A DNA stretch of 13,908 nt from Clostridiales bacterium (GCA_002869095.1 PKTO01000205.1:1-13908); one strand, 5' to 3'. Counted from the first letter of the stretch, positions 1-6,998 are shown. Numbers and translations are program-made. Notes: a model not told the origin generated them from the letters alone.

Positions 1-167
1 AAACAGTTCTTGTCCCCGGAACGATGATAAAGGAAGGAACCAAACTGACAGTTGATGACTTGAATATTGAAGAAATAGGCAAAAGTTCAATTAAGAAGAT
101 AATTCCGGTCGAGATTGACGGATTTATGCTGGTTGATAAGATTATCAAATTGAAGAATCGGAGTTGA
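1..167 (+). CDS. C-terminal fragment of a probable DUF512 (radical-SAM/PDZ-like) protein
   Basis: The reading frame is open from the left edge (first full codon at base 3) to TGA at 165-167 and gives about 54 residues. It starts TVLVPGTMIKEGT and continues with a short 'VDDLNIEEIG...' segment and a 'DGFMLVDKI' ending. That pattern, LVP followed by an acidic 'DDL..EEL' stretch and a final 'G..LV..I', resembles the end of DUF512 proteins. These are large iron-sulfur/PDZ-like proteins of unknown role that are commonly encoded directly upstream of der in Clostridia. Only the tail is visible, so the radical-SAM and PDZ parts cannot be checked. The stop lies four bases before the der start, so the two genes are very probably co-transcribed. 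The family call rests partly on gene order. Confidence 0.55.
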   Translation, partial: TVLVPGTMIKEGTKLTVDDLNIEEIGKSSIKKIIPVEIDGFMLVDKIIKLKNRS

Positions 168-171
168 TCGA

Positions 172-1497
172 ATGACAAAACCAATAGTGGCTATTGTCGG
201 AAGACCCAATGTGGGAAAATCGACGTTTTTTAATAAAATAGCAGGTAGAAGAATTTCAATAGTTGAAGACAAGCCTGGGGTCACCAGAGATAGAATTTAT
301 ATAGAAGCTGAATGGCTGACCCATAAATTCATCATGATTGACACCGGAGGAATTGAGATTGTCGATGAAGACGTCATAATGGACAATATGAAGAAACAGG
401 CTGAGTTGGCGATAGAAACCGCTGATGTCATAATATTTATGCTTGACGGCAGGGAAGGATTGACTACGACAGACGAATATATAGCCGAGATGCTCAGAAA
501 AACCAGAAAGCCGGTTTTGGTTGTTGTAAACAAGGTGGACCAAATAACATCAATCAATGATACTGTTCTGGATGCATATACATTGGGGCTTGGCAATCCA
601 ATGCCCATATCATCTGCCAATGGGTTGAATCTTGGAGATTTGCTTGATGACATAGTGGGTCATTTTCCCGAACCGTCTACTTATGCAGATGACGAGGATG
701 TGGTAAAGGTTGCGCTGATAGGAAAGCCCAATGTCGGCAAATCATCCATTATCAATCGTATACTTGGTGAAGAGCGCGTAATCGTAAGCCATATATCGGG
801 TACAACGAGAGACGCAATCGATACGCCTTTTGAAAAAAACGGAAGGCAATACGTGTTGATCGATACAGCAGGAATAAGAAGAAGAAGAAGCATAAGTGAA
901 AATGTGGAAAAATACAGTGTGATAAGATCTTTGAGCGCAATCGAAAGAGCGGATGTATGTTTTTTGGTGTTGGATGCCGAAGAAGGCATATCGGAACAGG
1001 ACAAACGAATTGCAGGCTATGCCCATGAAGCCGGACGAGCCATGGTAATAGTAGTGAACAAATGGGATGTTGTGGAAAAGAACAACAAGACATATGATGA
1101 ATTCGTCAAGCTTATCAGAAATGAAATGGCTTACTTGACTTATGCGCCAATGATATTCATATCTGCGAAAACCGGCAAACGAACCGAAAAATTGATTGAA
1201 CGGATTGACTACGTTCACAGTGAATACTGCAAAAGAGTTTCAACGGGCGCATTGAATGATTTGTTGAATGAAGCAGTTTTGCTTAATCAACCCCCTTCCG
1301 ACAAAGGAAAGAGGCTCAAAATTTATTACATGACTCAGGTTTCCGTAAAGCCGCCAAAGTTCGTATTGTTTGTAAACAGCAGAGACCTTGCGCATTTTTC
1401 TTATATCCGATATCTTGAAAACAAGCTCAGAGAAGCCTACGGTTTCGATGGAACGCCTGTGGTATTTGAAGTAAAAGAAAAAAGGAAAGGCATGTAA
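172..1497 (+). CDS. der: Ribosome-assembly GTPase Der (EngA), double G domain
   Basis: Der is a cytoplasmic GTPase that binds the maturing 50S subunit and is usually essential. The 441-residue length is normal for the family. Two complete G domains in tandem are visible. The first has GRPNVGKS at about 10-17, DTGG at 57-60 and NKVD at 120-123. The second has GKPNVGKS at about 184-191, DTAG at 231-234, NKWD at 296-299 and SAK at 331-333. A C-terminal KH-like domain (about 355-438) completes the architecture, which is unique to Der. The ATG start has a GGAG sequence about eight bases upstream, inside the end of the preceding gene. The arginine-rich run after the second DTAG (RRRR at 236-239) is also seen in other Der proteins. 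gpsA follows after 21 bases in the same direction. Nothing looks damaged. Confidence 0.98.
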   Translation: MTKPIVAIVGRPNVGKSTFFNKIAGRRISIVEDKPGVTRDRIYIEAEWLTHKFIMIDTGGIEIVDEDVIMDNMKKQAELAIETADVIIFMLDGREGLTTTDEYIAEMLRKTRKPVLVVVNKVDQITSINDTVLDAYTLGLGNPMPISSANGLNLGDLLDDIVGHFPEPSTYADDEDVVKVALIGKPNVGKSSIINRILGEERVIVSHISGTTRDAIDTPFEKNGRQYVLIDTAGIRRRRSISENVEKYSVIRSLSAIERADVCFLVLDAEEGISEQDKRIAGYAHEAGRAMVIVVNKWDVVEKNNKTYDEFVKLIRNEMAYLTYAPMIFISAKTGKRTEKLIERIDYVHSEYCKRVSTGALNDLLNEAVLLNQPPSDKGKRLKIYYMTQVSVKPPKFVLFVNSRDLAHFSYIRYLENKLREAYGFDGTPVVFEVKEKRKGM

Positions 1498-1518
1498 AAG
1501 AACTACAAGGAGGTTTTT

Positions 1519-2535
1519 ATGAAAACAAAGATAGCGATAATGGGTGCAGGAAGTTGGGGAACGGCAATCGCCATAACATTGAACGGCAAAGGACATGAAG
1601 TTGTTGTATGGGACAGACTTTCGGAACATGTGGACAATATCAATAAAACGAGAGAAAATGCATTTTCACTCCCGGGAATAAAGATTGACGAGAAAATCAT
1701 TTTCACCGATGACATGGAGCAGTGTCTGGGTCTTGCCGAAATTGTAATTCTGGCTGTTGCTTCACAAGGCGTCAGGAGCACATTGGAAAAGATTAAACCT
1801 GAATTGATGGAAAATAAAATAATAGTGAATGTTTCAAAAGGGATTGAAATTGGAACCCTCAAGAGGATGTCCGATGTAGTCAAAGAATTTTTTCCCGACA
1901 ATCCCTTCGTAGCTCTCAGCGGACCGTCCCATGCGGAAGAGGTTTCGAGGGAGATGCCAACAACACTGGTTGCCGCTTCCGAAGAACTTGAATTGGCTGA
2001 AATGATTCAAGACCTCTTTATAACTGACAGATTGAGAGTCTATACAAATACTGACGTCTGCGGTGTCGAGATTGGAGCATCGCTGAAAAACGTCATTGCT
2101 CTCGGCGCAGGGATCAGCGATGGATTGGGATACGGAGACAATGCCAAAGCCGCTTTGATGACGAGGGGAATAGTTGAAATTGCCAGATTGGGTGAAGCCA
2201 TGAAAGCTGACGTAAACACATTTACAGGGCTTACCGGAATTGGGGATCTGATTGTAACATGCACCAGCATGCACAGCCGAAACAGAAGATGCGGGATTCT
2301 TATTGGAGAAGGCATGAAAATGGAAGACGCCGTTGAAAAAATCGGAATGGTGGTAGAGGGAATCTATACAATAAAGTCCGCATTTGAATTGGCAAAAAAA
2401 TATTCAGTCGACATGCCGATTGTCGATGAGCTTTATCGTGTCCTTTATGAAAATCATGATGTGGAAAAATCGGTAAATAACCTTATGACCCGTTCAAAAA
2501 GACACGAGATGGAAACAACAATGAAAATAAAGTGA
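1519..2535 (+). CDS. gpsA: NAD(P)-dependent glycerol-3-phosphate dehydrogenase
   Basis: GpsA reduces dihydroxyacetone phosphate to sn-glycerol-3-phosphate, the backbone for phospholipid synthesis, in the cytoplasm. The 338-residue length fits the family. The N-terminal Rossmann fold shows GAGSWGTA at 9-16. The conserved ALSGPSHAEEV segment lies at about 132-142, and the SLKN motif at 188-191 carries the expected catalytic lysine (K190). It is followed by the hallmark GAGISDGLGYGDNAKAAL region and by GIGDLIVTC and SRNRR near 241-257. The start is fixed by an ideal AAGGAGG seven bases before ATG. In many Clostridia plsY lies between der and gpsA, but here the two are adjacent. No terminator is visible after the gene; the next transcription signal is a promoter at 2565-2593. 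Confidence 0.97.
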   Translation: MKTKIAIMGAGSWGTAIAITLNGKGHEVVVWDRLSEHVDNINKTRENAFSLPGIKIDEKIIFTDDMEQCLGLAEIVILAVASQGVRSTLEKIKPELMENKIIVNVSKGIEIGTLKRMSDVVKEFFPDNPFVALSGPSHAEEVSREMPTTLVAASEELELAEMIQDLFITDRLRVYTNTDVCGVEIGASLKNVIALGAGISDGLGYGDNAKAALMTRGIVEIARLGEAMKADVNTFTGLTGIGDLIVTCTSMHSRNRRCGILIGEGMKMEDAVEKIGMVVEGIYTIKSAFELAKKYSVDMPIVDELYRVLYENHDVEKSVNNLMTRSKRHEMETTMKIK

Positions 2536-2564
2536 ATCAATTGATAAAAAACTAACAAAGAATG

Positions 2565-2593
2565 TTGAAAAGTTCATTTTATTGTGCCATAAT
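2565..2593 (+). promoter_or_regulatory. Sigma-A-type promoter for the small membrane protein gene
   Basis: A TTGAAA -35 box (2565-2570) and a CATAAT -10 box (2588-2593) are separated by exactly 17 bases in the gap after gpsA. Transcription would begin near 2600, leaving a leader of about 30 bases before the ATG at 2632. The -10 box overlaps the TTG at 2593, so that upstream TTG is not a usable start for the next gene. This is inferred from consensus only. Confidence 0.6.
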
Positions 2594-2631
2594 TGAATTG
2601 TCGAAAAACCTATCGAAAAGAAGGGATGCAA

Positions 2632-3012
2632 ATGCAAATCTTGGATTCTATGCTGAAAATCGCGGTTTTGCTGCTGATTGCTTCGGTTGCTTGTTACTTT
2701 GCATGTTTGTTTGAAGAAAGACGTCATTCATGCAAAAACAAAATAATCATCAAGAGTCGCACACTTACTGAAAGCTATTTGAAACTTATCGACAAGAAAT
2801 GCTTCAAACTCGGCAAGATGAGACTTTCAATAGGAGATGAAATAAAATTGAGTCTGGTTGAAACCAACAAGACTTACAAGGGTAAAGTGTTGGGGATAAA
2901 GAAATATAAAGAAAAGTTGTGCCTGTTGACAGATGACGACAACATTATGGAATTCAGTGTTATACATATAAAAAAATTAAAAATAGTATCAAGATATGGT
3001 AAAATTATATAA
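2632..3012 (+). CDS. Unrecognised small membrane-anchored protein
   Basis: I do not recognise this 126-residue protein. A single hydrophobic helix (about residues 5-26) with little before it suggests an N-terminal membrane anchor. It is followed by a basic segment and a compact soluble domain (about 50-120). That domain contains 'GDEIKLSLVETNKTYKGKVLGIKK', 'LCLLTDDDNIMEFSV' and 'IKKLKIVSR', an alternation that reads like a small beta-barrel of Sm or SH3 type. This fold idea is inference from pattern alone. ATG 2632 is chosen because GAAGGG ends six bases upstream. ATG 2626 is in the same frame but lies against the binding site, and a longer TTG start at 2593 would overlap the promoter. A terminator hairpin begins at the stop codon, so the gene may be transcribed alone. 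Confidence 0.7.
   Translation: MQILDSMLKIAVLLLIASVACYFACLFEERRHSCKNKIIIKSRTLTESYLKLIDKKCFKLGKMRLSIGDEIKLSLVETNKTYKGKVLGIKKYKEKLCLLTDDDNIMEFSVIHIKKLKIVSRYGKII
2977..3005 (+). promoter_or_regulatory. Possible promoter for the hlyD-like/division cluster
   Basis: TTAAAA (2977-2982) and TAAAAT (3000-3005) are 17 bases apart, and the -10 box is preceded by TGG, giving an extended -10. It lies in the last codons of the small membrane protein gene, and its start site would fall in the hairpin at 3007-3033. It is offered because the 14 bases between the T-run and the next ATG leave no room for another promoter. The region is very AT-rich, so a chance match is quite possible. Confidence 0.25.
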
Positions 3013-3040
3013 GGCTGCTTAGTAGCCTTATATTTATTTT
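3007..3040 (+). terminator. Rho-independent terminator after the small membrane protein gene
   Basis: A perfect 10-bp stem (ATATAAGGCT at 3007-3016 with AGCCTTATAT at 3024-3033) encloses a 7-base loop and is followed by the T-rich tract TTATTTT (3034-3040). The 5' arm overlaps the stop codon of the upstream gene. The next gene's ribosome binding site follows within four bases, so some read-through to the division cluster is likely unless an internal promoter is used. Confidence 0.7.
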
Positions 3041-3054
3041 GACAGGGGATTCCA

Positions 3055-4212
3055 ATGAGAAGAAGCAATAAAAGGCATAGAGCGTTTGAATACGGAGTTT
3101 TCTTGATTATCATAATATTTTTCTTTTATAAGATATTTGCGCTTATTGGAAACTTTGAACAACCGGATGAACCCTATATCGTAGAGTATGGAAGCATAGT
3201 GCAGGAAAATGAATATGACTGCTTGATAATAAGAGATGAAATTCTTGTATTTCCGGTTGAATCAGGTCAAATAAAATACAAAGTCAATGAAGGAGACAAA
3301 GTAAGAAAAGGATATCCTCTTTATTATGTTGAAACTGGAGCATACGGTGAAAGCGCAGTTGGAAATGCGCAGCATGTCGAAATAAAGACATCGGGTGAAT
3401 ACCTGAGGGTGGCATATGAAAACCTAGATGTCGGAAAACAGATTCAAGACATACGAAGTTTGTCCGCAAATGGAACCTATGACAGGATTGCATTGATAAA
3501 GCATGCAATCGACGAAAAAATAATGCAAACAGGAAGAGAAGAAATTGAAACAGAAGCTGTGAATCGCTATAATGGAGCGAATTCGCCCATATCCGGAATC
3601 GTTTCATTCAATATTGACGGTTATGAGGAAATTTTAAGCAGGGAAAGCGTAATGTTTCTGGACATGGAAAAAGTGCGAAGTGAAACCATAAATTCGGTAA
3701 ACCTTAAAGATAGGGAAGCTGAAAAGGATTCTCCGATAATGAAAGTAATAGACAATTCGGCTTGGTATGTATATGTCTATACAGACCTGAGGAACATTGG
3801 ACGCTTCAACGAAGGGTCGAGTGTAAAAATTGTTTTTGAAGATGAGAATGTGGATGCAAGAGTAGTTGAAACAAATAATGAAATAGGCAACTGTTATGCC
3901 GTTTTGAGAATAAGCGAGCAGGCAAGGGTGTTTTTGGGAAAAAGGTCGACAAGAATGCATATAATAAACAAAAACATAAACGGATTGATTGTGCCTGTCG
4001 ATGCTCTCGTTTATCAGGAGGACGAAATAGGCGTTCTTATAAAGAACATAAACGGAAAAGCTGTTTTCAAGCCTGTTGGCGTAAAAGGCTCAAACAATGA
4101 ATGGGCGGTTGTAAGCGATGGCATATTCTACAGGAATGATGAAAATGGAAATGTCGAAGCGATAGACACCGTCAAGGTATATGACGAGATTATTGTCGAC
4201 ATCAGCGACTAG
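3055..4212 (+). CDS. HlyD-like membrane-fusion/adaptor protein of the division cluster
   Basis: The 385-residue protein has a short basic N-terminus (RRSNKRHR), one strong transmembrane helix (about 12-31) and a large domain predicted to lie outside the membrane. Near residues 60-100 it has a lipoyl-like half motif ('VFPVESGQIKYKVNEGDKVRKGYPLYYVETG' in outline), which is the hallmark of HlyD/membrane-fusion adaptors. Later it has 'SPISGIVSF' (about 177-185), matching the second half of such a split hairpin. The C-terminal part ('GLIVPVDALVYQEDEIGVLI') looks like the barrel and membrane-proximal region of the same family. No ABC transporter or permease gene is next to it. It is followed directly by yggS-sepF-yggT-ylmH-divIVA, so a role in envelope or septum assembly is more plausible than drug efflux; that is inference. 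The ATG start has AGGGG six bases upstream. Confidence 0.75.
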   Translation: MRRSNKRHRAFEYGVFLIIIIFFFYKIFALIGNFEQPDEPYIVEYGSIVQENEYDCLIIRDEILVFPVESGQIKYKVNEGDKVRKGYPLYYVETGAYGESAVGNAQHVEIKTSGEYLRVAYENLDVGKQIQDIRSLSANGTYDRIALIKHAIDEKIMQTGREEIETEAVNRYNGANSPISGIVSFNIDGYEEILSRESVMFLDMEKVRSETINSVNLKDREAEKDSPIMKVIDNSAWYVYVYTDLRNIGRFNEGSSVKIVFEDENVDARVVETNNEIGNCYAVLRISEQARVFLGKRSTRMHIINKNINGLIVPVDALVYQEDEIGVLIKNINGKAVFKPVGVKGSNNEWAVVSDGIFYRNDENGNVEAIDTVKVYDEIIVDISD

Positions 4213-4221
4213 GAGGCCTTT

Positions 4222-4914
4222 ATGGGAATTAAAACAAACCTTGAGGAAATAGAAAAGAAAATCGGGAAGATCTGCAAAGAAAAAGGTATTGAAAGAAATG
4301 CAATACAATTGATTGCAGTTACAAAAACAATCGATGCCGAAAGGATAAAAGAAGCGATAGAGGCAGGGGTTTCTGTGCTCGGAGAAAACAAGGTGCAGGA
4401 GATACTGGGCAAGTACGACAAGATAGAAGAAAAAGTCGAATGGCATATGATAGGCAATTTGCAAAGGAACAAGGTTAAATACATAATTGACAAGGTTGAC
4501 ATGGTCCATTCGCTTGACAGCATGGAGCTTGCCCGTGAGATAGACAAGAGGGCGGCCCTTTCGGGAAAAACGATGGATTGCCTAATCCAGATAAACATAG
4601 GACAAGAAGTGAGCAAATCCGGCATTGATTGCGATGATGCCGAATCATTTCTGAATGAGGCGGCAAGCCTTGACAATATAAGGATATGCGGATTTATGGC
4701 TATTGCACCATACATTGAAGATAAAGAAAAAGTAAGGCCGTATTTCAAGAAAATGCATGAATTGTTTATAAGAATGAAAATGAAAGGCCATGAGAATCAA
4801 ATGCTTTACCTGTCCATGGGAATGACGCATGATTTTGAAACGGCAATAGAGGAAGGCGCCAATATGGTCAGGATAGGGACGGGGATATTTGGGGAAAGGA
4901 ATTATTCAAAATAA
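4222..4914 (+). CDS. ylmE: PLP-binding homeostasis protein YggS/YlmE (PROSC family)
   Basis: This is a single-domain alanine-racemase-fold protein that binds pyridoxal 5'-phosphate and helps keep PLP and amino-acid pools in balance. It has no established enzymatic activity. The 230-residue length is standard. The motif LIAVTKT (30-36) carries the PLP lysine (K35), 'GENKVQE' and 'WHMIGNLQRNKVK' match the family, and 'LSMGMTHDFETAIEEGANMVRIGTGIFGER' is the typical C-terminus with the phosphate-binding loop. An AGGAGG overlapping the upstream stop codon, five bases before ATG, sets the start. In Gram-positive bacteria this gene regularly precedes sepF, as here. Confidence 0.96.
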   Translation: MGIKTNLEEIEKKIGKICKEKGIERNAIQLIAVTKTIDAERIKEAIEAGVSVLGENKVQEILGKYDKIEEKVEWHMIGNLQRNKVKYIIDKVDMVHSLDSMELAREIDKRAALSGKTMDCLIQINIGQEVSKSGIDCDDAESFLNEAASLDNIRICGFMAIAPYIEDKEKVRPYFKKMHELFIRMKMKGHENQMLYLSMGMTHDFETAIEEGANMVRIGTGIFGERNYSK

Positions 4915-4929
4915 GGAGGAATTGGAATT
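4914..4929 (+). promoter_or_regulatory. Ribosome binding site and ATT start of sepF
   Basis: AGGAGG at 4914-4919 is followed seven bases later by ATT at 4927-4929, which is ideal start spacing. Between the yggS stop (4912-4914, same frame) and the first ATG (4957) there is no in-frame ATG, GTG or TTG. The AGGAGG is 37 bases from that ATG, too far to serve it. Confidence 0.7.
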
Positions 4930-5370
4930 AGCGTAATCGATAAAATTAAATTTTTCATGGGTATCGACGAATATGATGAAGATGAATTGGATGAAATTGA
5001 AGAGGATGAGATATTTTCTGAGCAAAGCATTGAGCAAGCCGACACCAAGATCAGGGGGAATAAGATTTTGAACATACATTCAAACCAACAGATGAGGGTT
5101 ATCGTCCACGAACCAAAAGATTTTGAAGAGGTTCCAGGCATAGTGGACAACCTCAAAAACAATAAGCCTGTTGTAATAAATCTTGAAGAGCTTGAATATG
5201 AATTGGCAAAAAAAATATTTGATTTCCTTAACGGGGCTGTATATGCATTGGAGGGGAAAATTCAAAAAATCTCCAAAGGCATTTTTATAATAGCTCCCAA
5301 AAATGTTGAAATTCAAGGGGATTTCAAAACCGAGACAACTGAAAAAGGAATTTTTCCTTGGCAAAAGTAG
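4927..5370 (+). CDS. sepF: Cell division protein SepF (apparent ATT start)
   Basis: SepF binds FtsZ, bundles its filaments and ties the Z ring to the membrane through an N-terminal amphipathic helix. Read from ATT 4927 the protein begins (M)SVIDKIKFFMGIDEYDEDE, which matches the usual SepF start: membrane helix, then 'GIDE' and an acidic linker. The full length is then 147 residues. The C-terminal globular domain (about 60-140) has 'VIVHEPKDFEEVPGIVDNLKNNKPVVINLEEL', 'FDFLNGAVYALEGKIQKI' and 'FIIAPKNVEI', all typical. Starting at ATG 4957 would give 137 residues but remove the membrane helix and leave no ribosome binding site. The start codon may be a true rare ATT, like that of infC in many bacteria, or a single-base error for ATG. 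It lies in an operon with yggS upstream and yggT downstream. Confidence 0.93.
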   Translation: MSVIDKIKFFMGIDEYDEDELDEIEEDEIFSEQSIEQADTKIRGNKILNIHSNQQMRVIVHEPKDFEEVPGIVDNLKNNKPVVINLEELEYELAKKIFDFLNGAVYALEGKIQKISKGIFIIAPKNVEIQGDFKTETTEKGIFPWQK

Positions 5371-5388
5371 TGGAATATGGAGGAGAAC

Positions 5389-5652
5389 ATGTGGATTATA
5401 AAGGAATCGATTTATAGATTTGTTGAAGTGGTTAATTTTTTGATCATTGCGAGAATAATATTTTCATGGTTTGCGCGCGATTATTCAAATCCTATTTTCA
5501 AGATGCTGTACGGCTTGACTGAGCCGATTCTTTCGCCTTTTAGAAACCTTTTGTTCAAAATGGGCATTGGGGGAGGCATGATCGATTTTTCGCCTATTTT
5601 CGCAATCCTTGCGCTTGACGTGCTAAGCAGCTTGATAGTAAGCGTATTATAG
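5389..5652 (+). CDS. ylmG: YggT/YlmG family membrane protein
   Basis: This is a small integral membrane protein (87 residues) of the YggT family. The family is linked to division-site and envelope functions through its place beside sepF, but its biochemical role is unsettled. Two hydrophobic segments are visible (about 10-30 and 66-86), with the family signatures 'ARIIFSWF' in the first and 'LTEPILSPFRNLL' in the loop between them. I prefer ATG 5389: the earlier in-frame ATG at 5377 lies within the ribosome binding sequence (ATGGAGGAG), and family members usually begin close to this point. The stop (TAG) is separated by one base from the ylmH start, indicating coupled translation. Confidence 0.92.
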   Translation: MWIIKESIYRFVEVVNFLIIARIIFSWFARDYSNPIFKMLYGLTEPILSPFRNLLFKMGIGGGMIDFSPIFAILALDVLSSLIVSVL

Positions 5653-5653
5653 G

Positions 5654-6460
5654 ATGCCTGGGAAAAAAGAGGTCGAAGACTTTTTGAACAGGCAGAAGCA
5701 CATCAGTCATTCCAAAGACGATGTTTATGAAATTCTTAAGGTTTTGTCTGCATATGAATCCATTTCAAGGGGCAAAACTTTGGGGATCAGTGGGATAATA
5801 TCCAGGAGCCGGTTCGATTTTGTCGAGTCTCTCGTGCGTTCAACAGGAGACAATGAAGTGGTGATCCGCTTTGAGGGTGGATATCCGGATGCCGAAAGGG
5901 GAAGAATGATATTTTCGACCCATGGTGAAATATCGATGGAAGAAGCGGGATTGAGACTCATTGAACTGAAATTCAATTCAGAGGTTGGACACAGAGATGT
6001 TTTAGGGGCATTGCTTTCGCTTGGGGTAAAGCGGTCAAAGGTTGGCGATATAGGGATAGAAGGGTTTGTGTCCCATGTGGTTGTATCGGATGACATGGTT
6101 GATTTTATCAGAATGAATATTAATCGAGTGGGAAGGGCCTGCATTGAATCATCCAAAGCGATCTCATGCGGGGAATTCGATATGCCCAAACAGCGTTTCA
6201 ATGAGAATGAAATAGTCGTATCTTCAATGAGGTCCGATTTGATTTTATCGAAACTTTTCAAGCGAAGCAGAAAAGACGTAAAAGGCGATATATTAAAAGG
6301 CAAAGTGAAATTGAATGACTTTATACTGAACACGGCTGATCATTGTGTTATGGAATCGGATGTTGTTTCATACAGAGGCAATGGCAAAATAAGAATAGGT
6401 GATACGAAAGGTGTTACTAAAAAAGGCAACTATGTTCTTAAAATAAAAAAATATGTGTGA
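5654..6460 (+). CDS. ylmH: S4-domain RNA-binding protein YlmH
   Basis: YlmH is an S4-domain protein that binds the 50S subunit. In Bacillus subtilis it has been reported to take part in ribosome-associated quality control and can stand in for RqcP. The protein has 268 residues. Its N-terminal domain (about 1-180) contains 'GYPDAERGRMIF' and 'LGALLSLGVKRSKVGDI', both characteristic of the family. The C-terminal S4 domain (about 184-245) has 'RSDLILSKLFKRSRKDVKGDILKGKVKLN' and ends in a basic tail. The start is one base after the yggT stop, with only a weak binding site of its own, so translation is probably coupled. RqcH, the central factor of the same pathway, is encoded about 2 kb downstream on the other strand. 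Confidence 0.93.
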   Translation: MPGKKEVEDFLNRQKHISHSKDDVYEILKVLSAYESISRGKTLGISGIISRSRFDFVESLVRSTGDNEVVIRFEGGYPDAERGRMIFSTHGEISMEEAGLRLIELKFNSEVGHRDVLGALLSLGVKRSKVGDIGIEGFVSHVVVSDDMVDFIRMNINRVGRACIESSKAISCGEFDMPKQRFNENEIVVSSMRSDLILSKLFKRSRKDVKGDILKGKVKLNDFILNTADHCVMESDVVSYRGNGKIRIGDTKGVTKKGNYVLKIKKYV

Positions 6461-6472
6461 TGGGGTGAAAAA

Positions 6473-6928
6473 ATGATTAATCCGTTGGAAATACAAGCCG
6501 TTGAATTTGGGAAATCATTGAGAGGCTATCAGACCGGGGAAGTCGATAAATTCATAGATGATATTTTCGAGGACTATGAAATCATATACAAGGAGAATAA
6601 GGATCTTAAAGAACGAATAGTATTGCTTGAAGATCAAATTGAGACTTACAAAAGCATGGAAAAGACATTGAACGAAACATTGATATTGGCAAGCGATACC
6701 GCGGAAACATTAAAAAACAATGCCGCAAAAGAAGCTGAATTCATAAATAAAAAGGCTGAAGAGGAAGCAAAAAGGATAATCGAGAAAGCGAACGGAGAAG
6801 TCATGAGGGTAAAGAGAGAATTTGACGATGCCAAAAAACAGGTATTGATTTTCAATGAAAGGTATAGAAATCTTTTAAAGTCGCAGATAGAATTATTGAA
6901 CAAGTCAACTGAGGACATGTTTGATTGA
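6473..6928 (+). CDS. divIVA: Cell-pole/septum protein DivIVA
   Basis: DivIVA is a coiled-coil protein that binds strongly curved membrane at septa and poles and recruits partners there. The 151-residue sequence begins MINPLEIQAVEFGKSLRGYQ, matching the conserved N-terminal lipid-binding domain. The membrane-inserting F-R pair of B. subtilis is L16-R17 here, so the hydrophobic and basic characters are kept. The rest (about 30-145) is almost entirely heptad-like helix rich in E, K, I and L. GGGGTGA upstream of ATG serves as the binding site. It is the last gene of the cluster and is followed by a strong terminator. The protein is somewhat shorter at the C-terminus than many DivIVA homologues, which is common in Clostridia. 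Confidence 0.95.
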   Translation: MINPLEIQAVEFGKSLRGYQTGEVDKFIDDIFEDYEIIYKENKDLKERIVLLEDQIETYKSMEKTLNETLILASDTAETLKNNAAKEAEFINKKAEEEAKRIIEKANGEVMRVKREFDDAKKQVLIFNERYRNLLKSQIELLNKSTEDMFD

Positions 6929-6944
6929 ATCCAGTCAAAATATT

Positions 6945-6972
6945 CAACCCGCCTTTTTGGTGGGTTGTTTTT
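6945..6972 (+). terminator. Rho-independent terminator after divIVA
   Basis: CAACCCGCC (6945-6953) pairs with GGTGGGTTG (6959-6967) in a 9-bp stem with one G-T pair and a T5 loop, followed by TTTTT (6968-6972). It lies 16 bases after the divIVA stop. The mtnN ribosome binding site starts 11 bases later, leaving no space for a separate promoter in between. Confidence 0.88.
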
Positions 6973-6998
6973 AAGAATTCACAGGAGGTAATCAAGAA

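Noticed and set aside
2593..2631. TTG start of the small membrane protein at 2593
   Set aside because: It overlaps the CATAAT box of the predicted promoter and has no ribosome binding site; ATG 2632 has one.
4957..5370. SepF starting at ATG 4957
   Set aside because: It removes the amphipathic membrane helix and lies 37 bases from the only strong ribosome binding site; the upstream codons read as a normal SepF N-terminus.
5725..6333. 202-residue open frame on the minus strand opposite ylmH
   Set aside because: It is a shadow of a well-supported gene on the other strand, with no family resemblance.
6929..6998. Riboswitch (for example SAM-type) ahead of mtnN
   Set aside because: The gap is only 70 bases and is explained by a simple terminator plus a ribosome binding site; no conserved riboswitch core is visible.
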